Shown here: one piece after another, positions 57,040 to 64,000 of the stretch
Layout: every line of letters begins with the position of its first letter
How positions within the stretch are numbered: position 1 is the stretch's first letter
Source of the DNA: Plasmodiophora brassicae
Taxonomy: Eukaryota > Endomyxa > Phytomyxea > Plasmodiophorida > Plasmodiophoridae
Direction of reading: 5' to 3'
NCBI GenBank assembly: GCA_039704465.1
Contig: JASFAU010000018.1
Coordinates: 124,001-188,000 of the forward strand
Length of the DNA: 64,000 nucleotides
Notes under the pieces: model-generated
Seen by the model: only the letters and a program-made list of their open reading frames with translations
Database searches by the model: none
Told to the model about the DNA's origin: nothing
Translations under genes and position numbers: made by a program

Positions 57040-58074
57040 ATGACGGGGACGACGACGGCGTGTGTCGATGACAAGCAGGCGGGTGGCGGCGCCCGCCCCC
57101 ACGCGATCGGCACGCGTCGGTCGCCGCTGGCCATGTACCAGGCGCGTACGGTCCAGGCGATGCTGTGCGGGGCGGTGCACCCCGCCGCCAGCGAGGCGGC
57201 GTACCCGCTGCTGGGGATCACGTCCGAGGCGGACGCCAACCTGACGCAGCCGCTGCACGCGTTCGCGACCGTCGGTGTGTTCACGGCCGCGCTGGACCGG
57301 GCGCTGCTGTCCGGGCAGGTCGACCTCGCCGTGCACTCGCTGAAGGACCTGCCGACCTGCATCGCTCCCGGGCTCCGCCTCGCCGCCGTCCTTCGCCGAA
57401 CGCATCGCCACGACGTTCTCGTCGTGGGCCCTTCGCTGCGCGCAGCGAACGCGCTGGACGAGTTTCCCGACGGCGCCCGCATCGGCACCTCGTCGCTCAG
57501 GCGTCAGGCGACGCTGCGCCGCCTGCACGGTGGGCTCACCCTGCAGGACCTGCGAGGCAACATTGGTACCCGATTGGCGTCGCTGTCCGATGGGCGCCTC
57601 GACGCCATCGTCATGGCCGAAGCCGCCCTCCAGCGCCTGGAACTGTCGTCGCACCACAAGACGCTCGGCCTGCCCGGTGGGTACTATGCCCCTGGCCAGG
57701 GGGCCATTGCCGTCGTCGTTCGCGACGCCGACCTGGACCTGTGTTCCGCGATTCGTGACGCGCTGAACGACGCGCAGACCGAGCTGGAGTGCGCCGCCGA
57801 ACGCGCATTGCTGAGGACGGTCGAAGGCGGCTGCCGTCTGCCCGTCGCCGTTCGCTGCTCGTACGACGACGAGCACGACGTGATGACAGTGGACGGGCAG
57901 GTCCTGTCCATCGACGGGTCGCAGTGTGTCACGGCGAGCGTCGCCGACAGGATCGAACGCAGCACTGCCCAGGCGGATCAGCTCGGCACCCGGCTCGCGC
58001 GCATCCTGCTTGATGGTGGCGCCCAGGCGATCATCGAACGTATCAAGCAATGCCAGACCGTCCAGCGGCCTTGA
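57040..58074 (+). CDS. HMBS: porphobilinogen deaminase (hydroxymethylbilane synthase)
   Basis: This single-exon gene of 344 residues makes the enzyme that joins four porphobilinogen molecules into hydroxymethylbilane in haem synthesis. Family motifs in order are IGTRRSPLAMYQA (about residue 24), FTAALDRALLSGQVDLAVHS and LKDLPT, RIGTSSLRRQATLRRL, DLRGNIGTRLASLSDGRLDA, YYAPGQGA, and VEGGCRLPVAV, whose Cys carries the dipyrromethane cofactor. The Asp that catalyses condensation is expected at HRHDVLVV. The N-terminus before IGTRRS is short (about 22 residues) and not an obvious plastid or mitochondrial leader. Very high GC at third positions and no introns set it apart from the intron-rich neighbours, so transfer or retroposition is possible but not shown. 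Confidence 0.95.
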   Translation: MTGTTTACVDDKQAGGGARPHAIGTRRSPLAMYQARTVQAMLCGAVHPAASEAAYPLLGITSEADANLTQPLHAFATVGVFTAALDRALLSGQVDLAVHSLKDLPTCIAPGLRLAAVLRRTHRHDVLVVGPSLRAANALDEFPDGARIGTSSLRRQATLRRLHGGLTLQDLRGNIGTRLASLSDGRLDAIVMAEAALQRLELSSHHKTLGLPGGYYAPGQGAIAVVVRDADLDLCSAIRDALNDAQTELECAAERALLRTVEGGCRLPVAVRCSYDDEHDVMTVDGQVLSIDGSQCVTASVADRIERSTAQADQLGTRLARILLDGGAQAIIERIKQCQTVQRP

Positions 58075-58189
58075 ACCAGGGCTCGATAAACGTGCGATAT
58101 CCTGAGGTCGTTTCGTGTCACGCAGGCGTACCGAGGTCGATCGATACGTGGGGGTCGCTCGCCCTGTTAAACGACGAGCGCGCGGCGGT

Positions 58190-58525
58190 ATGGCCGACGA
58201 CAGCCACCACCAACAGGAGGAGCCGCAGGTCGTCGACGCGTCGCCGGTGCTGCCCGGGCGGTTCCAAGCGCTGGCGTCGCAGGGCGCCCCGCGAACCCGC
58301 CCCCGTCAGCACCCGATGTTCGCCACGTCCAGCAACGCCATCGGGTACCTGCCAATGTCCAAGGTTGGACGGCCGGGCGGCCCCTGTCGCATGGCACCCG
58401 TGGCACTGACGCGGGGTCCCCCAAAGGAAACCATGCCGACCCGGTACATGCCCAAGTCGAACACGTTCTCGAAGCAGTTCAACTTCATGTACCGCAACTA
58501 CTCGCTGAACACGTCGATGAACTGA
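58190..58525 (+). CDS. PIERCE-like flagellar microtubule inner protein
   Basis: The frame starts at ATG 58190 (MADDSHHQQEE). It has the layout of the small PIERCE1/2 (piercer of microtubule wall) proteins, which sit inside axonemal doublet microtubules: a PGRF motif (SPVLPGRFQAL), an ATSSNAIGYLP block, then MPTRYMPKSNTFSKQF and RNYSLNTSMN at the C-terminus. A 63-nt GT-AG intron at 58364-58426 is a multiple of three without a stop. Splicing gives 90 residues and brings SK next to ETMPTRY, as the family expects; retention gives 111. If correct, the organism builds motile cilia or flagella. The similarity is recalled from family patterns, not searched. Confidence 0.62.
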   Translation: MADDSHHQQEEPQVVDASPVLPGRFQALASQGAPRTRPRQHPMFATSSNAIGYLPMSKVGRPGGPCRMAPVALTRGPPKETMPTRYMPKSNTFSKQFNFMYRNYSLNTSMN

Positions 58526-58566
58526 CGACAACAAGCACGCGCGCGCGCGCCGCTGTCCGGTGCGGG

Positions 58567-59388
58567 GTGTGGCGCGGATCAGTAAAGCGACGGCGTTGTT
58601 GTTGTTCGACCAGACGACTGGCGGGACCGTGCCATGAATTGCCGGGACTGCAGCGCGCAGTATTTCCCGCGGTCATGCGACGGTACGTGCGGCACTTCGC
58701 CCGACGAACGATCGTCGCCGAGGAGTGCTGGAGGGACGGCAATGCCCTGGCGAAGGAGGACAGCTGGGCACCGGCGCCGCCGCCGAGAGCGACGACGCGA
58801 GGTCCGCATCGACGACGGGTCCTGTCGCTGTACGATGCGGTTGGCGGGACGCGTCCGCTCCCGCAGGAGACCGTGCGACGCCTGGTGGACGCCGGCGCCC
58901 GCATGACGACACGGCGAGTCGGCGCCGACCTGTCGTATTGTTTCGCGTTTGACCAGTGGAGCACGGCGCATGTCGAGTACATTGAGGTCTGTCGTGCCCA
59001 CGACGATGCGGAGATGAACAGCGACGAGGTCCCCGCCCCGGCCGTATCGTTGACGTACCCTCGTGACGACGAAGGTGCCGTCCCGGGCGTACACCAGCAG
59101 ACCGGCGTCGTCTGGGAAGCGGGGTCGGTCGTCCTAGCGTATCGGTTGCTGGCGCCGAAGGACCTGGTCGACTATTTCGACACGCCAAAGCTGAAGTACC
59201 CTGTCGTGCTGCCGGACGACGGCGTCCGGTACCAGGAATCCACGATCGCTGCCAAGCGACTCGTCGAGCGCATCAGCGACGGGCAAGGGTGCCCAACGAT
59301 TACCGATCAGCGGGCCGGCACGGTGCTCTGCGGGCTGGTGTACACCTACGCCAACGCCCGCATCCGGATCCGGATCGCCAAGTCGTAA
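58567..59388 (+). CDS. unidentified protein
   Basis: An open frame of up to 273 codons whose second half looks coding ([77 protein letters not shown]). The N-terminal part is Arg/Cys-rich and may belong to another frame or to an intron; an alternative start is the ATG at 58634 ([11 protein letters not shown]) with splicing. No domain is recognised. It converges on the isocitrate dehydrogenase gene with 86 bp between stop codons. Confidence 0.5.
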   Translation: MWRGSVKRRRCCCSTRRLAGPCHELPGLQRAVFPAVMRRYVRHFARRTIVAEECWRDGNALAKEDSWAPAPPPRATTRGPHRRRVLSLYDAVGGTRPLPQETVRRLVDAGARMTTRRVGADLSYCFAFDQWSTAHVEYIEVCRAHDDAEMNSDEVPAPAVSLTYPRDDEGAVPGVHQQTGVVWEAGSVVLAYRLLAPKDLVDYFDTPKLKYPVVLPDDGVRYQESTIAAKRLVERISDGQGCPTITDQRAGTVLCGLVYTYANARIRIRIAKS

Positions 59389-59474
59389 GCGTCGCTCATC
59401 GTTGCGTCTTCTGGACCATGGGCGTGGAGAGCGATAAGGGATCGTGTGTATTATACACGGCCGTTGTCCAAGGG

Positions 59475-61070
59475 CTACTGCTTCGCCAGGGCGGTCTGAA
59501 GGTTCTGCCCAAGGACGTCCAGGTACTCGACGGTCTCGAGGTAGTGCTCGCGAGACATCTTGTCCCCGTGCACCAACAGGGCCAGGTCCTTCGTCATCTG
59601 CCCCGCTTCGATCGACTCGACGCAGACGTTCTCGAGCGTGGTGCAGAACGTCTCGAGGTCCGCGTTCGAGTCGAGCTTGGCGCGATGCGCAAGGCCACGA
59701 GTCCAGGCGAAGACTGCCAACGCACACGTTCCTTAGATGATGGGCATTGCCGCACAGCAACATGGGCACCGTACTGGACGCAATGGGGTTCGTGGACGTT
59801 TCTTTGCCCTGCTGGTAGTACCGCCAGTGCCTAGTGACGGTGCCATGGGCGGCCTCCGACTCGATCGTCTTGCCATCGGGCGTAACGAGGACACTGGTCA
59901 TGAGCCCGAGCGATCCGTACCCCTGGCATCACCATTTCCGTTACGAGGGCAGCGGTCCAAACGGCGTGACCCCGGGGGACCGACCTGGGCGACAATATCA
60001 CTCTGCACGTCGCCGTCGTAGTTCTTGCACGCCCAGACGAATCCGCCCTCGCTCTTCACCGCCTGGGCAACTTGGTCGTCGATCAGGCGGTGTTGGTACT
60101 CGATGCCAGCCTTCTTGAACAGCGGCTTGTATTCGTTGTCGTACAGGCTCTGGAATATGTCTTTGAACTGGCCGTCGTAGACCTTCAGGATGGTGTTCTT
60201 CGTGCTCAAATACCTTCGCGCCAGTATCAATGCATGGCCGCAACGGGAGGACGGCAGCGATTTCCTACAGAGGCCACTTCTTCGCCAGTGCATACTGGAA
60301 GCACGAGTGCGCGAATCCCATGATGGACTCGCAGGTGTTGTACATGGCCATGCCAACGCCGCCTCCCAGCGGGTAGTCGAACACGTGCCAGCGCTGTTCC
60401 TTGCCATGCTCCGGGCGGTACACGAGCTCGAGCGTCCCAGGACCTGCGCGGATTGCATCGATACACGCGCCGAGGGATGCAATTGACAGCACCCGTTTAA
60501 CCTTGCACGAAAATGTCCTGCGCCTTGTACTGGTCGCCGTACGCGTGCCTTCCGATCACGATCGGCTTCGTCCAGCCGGGAATGTACCGCGGGATGTTCT
60601 TGCAAACAATAGGCTCGCGGAACACGGTCCCGTTGAGGATGTTGCGGATGGTGCCGTTGGGGCTCTTCCACATCTTCGACCTGAGCAGCACGGTCAGCGG
60701 CGGTTGCCCGTCGGACGCCAATATTGAACGGGCGCGCACAGGTTGAACTCCTTGACGCGCGCCTCATCGGGCGTGATCGTCGCACACTTGATGCCGACGT
60801 TGTGCTGGAGGATGGCGTTCGCCGAGTCGACCGTCACCTGGTCCTTCGTCTTCTCGCGATTCTCGATGCCCAAATCGAAATACTTGATGTCCAGGTCGAG
60901 GTACGGCAGGATCAGTTTCTCCTTGATCAGCGCCCAGATCACGCGCGTCATCTCATCGCCTGCCCACCACCACTCGTCAACCGCGCGCACGACCGACCAT
61001 GAACGCCCGACGTACCGTCCAGCTCGACGACCGGTTTCCTCACCTTGATCTTCTGGAACGACGTCGACAT
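59475..61070 (-). CDS. IDH1: NADP-dependent isocitrate dehydrogenase, multi-exon
   Basis: The minus-strand gene starts at ATG 61070 ([19 protein letters not shown]) and ends at 59475 ([11 protein letters not shown]). It makes the homodimeric enzyme that converts isocitrate to 2-oxoglutarate with NADPH production. Conserved blocks are [40 protein letters not shown] (substrate Ser, Asn and Arg), [70 protein letters not shown] (metal-binding Asp), [20 protein letters not shown] and [14 protein letters not shown]. About seven exons with roughly 50-60-nt introns are needed. There is no leader peptide and no peroxisomal SKL end, so a cytosolic location is likely. Confidence 0.92.
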
Positions 61071-61935
61071 CCCTGAGGCACGCACGCGGGCCGCGCGTTC
61101 AGCCACCCAAACCGCAACCGCCACCGGTGACCTGACATTGCCGCCTGACGACCGTCGTCGTCGTCGCCAACGGTGCCCTGATCCACGCACGCAACGACGA
61201 TGCCATGCTGCCGGACGCCGCGTCCCGTCCCGGACGACCTCACTCTGGCGCTGGGCACAAAACAAACGACGGGTGATGCGCCCGTCGCCCCCGCAGACGC
61301 CCTAAAATACGACTCGCGCGCGTTGTGTCGACGGGTCGCGACTGGCAACTGCCGATTTAAACCGCACTCCCCCTCCTGAGGGTTCGGCGCCGCGTTCACA
61401 ACGGTCTCCTCACGAGCCCGCAGCACGGGTGCATGGAACGTGACGTTGCGCGGGTCTGTTCGTCGGACGTGCCGAGCAATGAACATCCTGATCAGGGAAT
61501 GGGCGCCGCAACGGCATCAATGCCCATAAGGATCGTCGGATCGGTTGGCGATGCCTAGGGCTGGCAAGGCACCCATCCTCCGCCCGTACGGAAAGGGGCA
61601 CGAGGGCACAGCCGTGCGGACGCGTGCCACTTCCGCTGCGTCACGGGAGGGGCGACAATGGCACCGAGCCAGTCGGCGACAACGTTCGACGAGTGGAGGG
61701 CGCCGACACCGGCCTGCGTGGCGGTCCCGGTGGCAAGGCTGCGACGCCCAGGGCCATATCCGCTGCTGAGCCCGGCTGGCGCCGATCCTGACATGTTCAC
61801 CGCTCTGCAGAGTGAGCACGCCCGCCGCAGACGGCGATGGGTCGACTCGAAGATTCCGACACCGTTGCGCCCACGTAACCTGCCAGCTGATTCCTAAACG
61901 GACTGTGGGGTCCTACGATGCAGAGAGTGGTGTAA
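61071..61935. other. intergenic region, small open frames only
   Basis: Between the IDH start and the RACK1 stop there are overlapping frames of 60-150 codons on both strands, among them a plus-strand frame 61658-61897 (ATFDEW-type start, ending TPLRPRNLPADS). None has a recognisable domain. Part of this must be the IDH promoter. Confidence 0.3.
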
Positions 61936-62901
61936 TCACATGCGGGCCGTGACGGTCCAGACGCGAATGATGTTGTCGGTGTAACCGGCGAACAGGGTCG
62001 TGCCGTCAGCGCTCCAGGCCAGCGAAATGCACTGGATCGGGACGGCCTTCTTCGACGGGTTGCCAGACGTGGACTTGGACTGGAACGTCGGGCGCAGCTC
62101 GTCGATCATGATCTTCGACTCGAGGTCCCAGATCCTGATGGTGGACGCCGTCGCCGCACACAGCCAGTAACGGTTCGGGGAGAACGCCAGGTCGTGGATG
62201 ATGTCACCGGCCTCCAGCGAGGACAGGTGGCGACCTTCGTTCAGGTCCCACAGCATGGCCGTACCGTCCTTGCCACCGGACGCGCACAGCGACCCGTCGG
62301 GCGAGACCGTGACCGTGTTGACGTAGCCGCGGTGGCCGATCAGGTTCGTGCGAAGCTTGCAGGTCGTCAGGTTCCAGACCTTGACGAGCTTGTCCCAGCC
62401 GGCGGACACAATCAGCGGGTTCTGGACGTTCGGCGAGAAGCGGACGCAGGAGACCCACTCGGTGTGGCCTTCCTCCGTGATGCGGTACTTGCACTGGCCG
62501 AGCGTGTTCCACAGGTTGATGGACTTGTCGCGGGAGCCGGACACGATCTGGCGGTTGTCAGCGGAGAAGGCCACCGACAGAACATCCTTGTCGTGGCCGA
62601 CGAAACGGCGCGTCGTCTGGCCGGTCGCCAGGTCCCAGAGACGGAGCGTGCCGTCCCAGGAACCAGACAGGGCGAACTGGCCGTCGGAGCTGATCGCAAT
62701 GTCTTCGACAAAGTGCGAGTGGCCCTTGAGACGGCGCAGCGGCACGCCGTACGACTCGTCATCGCGGGTCAGCTTCCAGACGATGACAGACTTGTCGCGC
62801 GACGCCGACAGGATCATGTCTGGCGCCTCGAGCGTCGTCGCGATCGACGTCACCCAGCCATCGTGGCCACGAAGCTCTCCACGCAGCGACAGTTCCGACA
62901 T
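61936..62901 (-). CDS. RACK1: RACK1, ribosome-associated WD40 protein
   Basis: This single-exon gene of 321 residues forms a seven-bladed WD40 propeller on the small ribosomal subunit near the mRNA exit and docks signalling kinases. Repeats are easy to see: [12 protein letters not shown]...[25 protein letters not shown]...[25 protein letters not shown]...[26 protein letters not shown]...[28 protein letters not shown]...[23 protein letters not shown]...IRIWDLESK, and a last one with [10 protein letters not shown]...RVWTVTAR. Length and blade sequence match RACK1 closely. The start [10 protein letters not shown] is the only fitting one. It lies 130 bp downstream of the RBM22 stop, same strand. 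Confidence 0.96.
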   Translation of the reverse strand: MSELSLRGELRGHDGWVTSIATTLEAPDMILSASRDKSVIVWKLTRDDESYGVPLRRLKGHSHFVEDIAISSDGQFALSGSWDGTLRLWDLATGQTTRRFVGHDKDVLSVAFSADNRQIVSGSRDKSINLWNTLGQCKYRITEEGHTEWVSCVRFSPNVQNPLIVSAGWDKLVKVWNLTTCKLRTNLIGHRGYVNTVTVSPDGSLCASGGKDGTAMLWDLNEGRHLSSLEAGDIIHDLAFSPNRYWLCAATASTIRIWDLESKIMIDELRPTFQSKSTSGNPSKKAVPIQCISLAWSADGTTLFAGYTDNIIRVWTVTARM

Positions 62902-63030
62902 GATGTTCGACCAGTATGGCTACCCCGGTGCGTCCCCGACAACGCCGGCCGCGGACTCCGTGGCTGCACGCCTATATGAGCGGCGCCCTAATACCAGCAT
63001 GCCCCTGACGTCATGGCCCCACATGTATTG

Positions 63031-64000
63031 TTATGATAACTTGGCAGAGCCAAACTTGGGGTTCTGAGACGGGTACAGTCGGCGCTTGCCATACATGCCG
63101 GGCGGCGGCGGAATGGAGGCGGCGCGCACGGGAGGCGGTGGTACTGAAAGATGCCGGTTGGCGTCCTCGTGGCTGACACGATGAGTTGTGTCTACTGCAT
63201 CGGCGATGTCACCTTGTGGTGCTGCGGGTCGCTGTCAGCGTACCGAACCACGGTAGATCCAGACGCATAACTGACCTCGTGGTCTTGCCCACGCAATCCT
63301 GACGGGGACACTTTTGATGACACATTTCTTCCACAGTTTGGCAACGGCAGCGTCGGCAGCGCTGCGATCCATGAATTCGACAAAAGCGACGTTTTTCGAT
63401 GGTATGGCACGAACGCTGGCAACGTGCCCGTAGGTGGAGAAGAACGCTACCAGGTCGTCCTCGCTGATAGTGTTATCGTTACCACCCACGAAAATCGTGG
63501 TGATCGTTTGATTGGCAGGCGGGATTGGTGGCGCCTCACCAGACCGGTCCGGAGGAGCATTCTCCGCACGGAACCGTTCCATGAGCTCATCCTGCGTCGT
63601 CTGATCTGATAGCGGAGCATGATGAAGGTAAGGACAGCTGGAACCACGTGTGCAGATCCCTTTCAAATAGTCCTGTAGCGATGAGAACGGTCCGTCAAAC
63701 GCGGCATGGAGTGCTATGCAACGATCGAACAAGATACCTTGCAAATGTTCTGCAAGTTCCGCTTCTTGTAGAATGGTTTCCTGGATTCTATCCTGTCCAG
63801 GATAGAGGCAGGATTCGCCTTGCCGTACGGTAACGCCAGTACCTGATCCTGAACGTGATCGCCAGCGCCCATGATCCGTTTTTCGTGTTGCTCGAACATG
63901 AACCTGGAGGTCGGTTAGCGCCCGACCAGAGAGGCCAATAATCATGTACATACTCCCGGTTCGCATGGCTTGTCGGTACGCGCATAATCTCATCAGGCTC
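63031..64000 (-). CDS. RBM22: pre-mRNA splicing factor RBM22/Ecm2, 3' part
   Basis: The minus-strand gene continues beyond the right edge. From the edge inwards it shows HANREYVHDYW, then ILDRIESRKPFYKKRNLQNI and a CCCH zinc finger formed across an intron (C-K-DYLKGI-C-TRGSS-C-PYL-H). A linker follows, then an RRM (ITTIFVGGNDNTISEDDLVA and FFSTYGHVASVRA, with the RNP1-like NVAFVEFM). After an 80-nt intron (63195-63274) comes a Pro-rich tail (PPPPGMYGKRRLYPSQNPKF) ending at the TAA 63031-63033. RBM22 contacts the U6 stem-loop and intron in the active spliceosome. The C-terminal intron junction GAG|GTCAGT...GCAG|TA was chosen because it gives the expected tail. Confidence 0.88.

Noticed and set aside
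57040..58074. Bacterial contamination as the source of the intron-less porphobilinogen deaminase gene
   Set aside because: It lies between clearly eukaryotic intron-bearing genes on the same contig with similar composition; RACK1 nearby is also intron-less. Ancient transfer remains possible.
61545..61800. Overlapping small frames on both strands upstream of RACK1
   Set aside because: No similarity, no splice structure, and each is explained equally well by the low stop frequency.

Overview
This window looks like a piece of a compact, GC-rich nuclear genome of a microbial eukaryote. The evidence is spliceosomal genes (TRRAP/Tra1, COP9 subunit 6, RACK1, RBM22, NADP-isocitrate dehydrogenase, porphobilinogen deaminase), short GT-AG introns of about 50-100 nt, intergenic gaps of tens to a few hundred bases, and LTR retrotransposons. 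A probable flagellar microtubule-inner protein (PIERCE-like, about 58.2-58.5 kb) implies a flagellated stage. These traits would fit a plasmodiophorid such as Plasmodiophora, but nothing in the sequence proves the taxon, so this is a low-confidence guess.

The window has two halves. From 1 to about 37.4 kb it is a graveyard of transposable elements inserted into each other. In order there are: a decayed copia element (1-3811) carrying a solo LTR; a decayed gypsy element on the minus strand (about 3.8-8.4 kb); a truncated intron-containing host gene (8.8-9.9 kb); a 228-bp MITE; a third gypsy-type element (10.1-16.8 kb, minus) split by a whole copia element (11188-15465) with 5-bp target duplications; a 20-bp satellite fused to a second MITE; a LINE fragment; a Crypton-like tyrosine recombinase gene (about 18.2-20.75 kb); piggyBac-like and hAT-like remnants between short palindromes (20.9-24.1 kb); and two nearly identical chromodomain gypsy elements in opposite orientation (24755-35415), one inserted into the LTR of the other. 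LINE-like and palindromic debris follows to about 36.4 kb.

From 37.4 kb to the end the sequence is gene-dense with no recognised transposons. It holds an 11-exon secreted leucine-rich-repeat gene with one exon per repeat, a multi-spanning membrane protein, CSN6, a 13-kb TRRAP/Tra1 gene, an ankyrin-repeat gene, a single-exon porphobilinogen deaminase, a PIERCE-like gene, an unidentified gene, cytosolic-type NADP-isocitrate dehydrogenase, RACK1, and the 3' part of RBM22. These are mostly unrelated housekeeping functions packed together; neighbours do not form a pathway. The transposon half can be read as a history: target-site duplications and restored reading frames give the order of several insertions. 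Exon boundaries were deduced by eye from reading frame, protein similarity and GT-AG signals, without transcript data.
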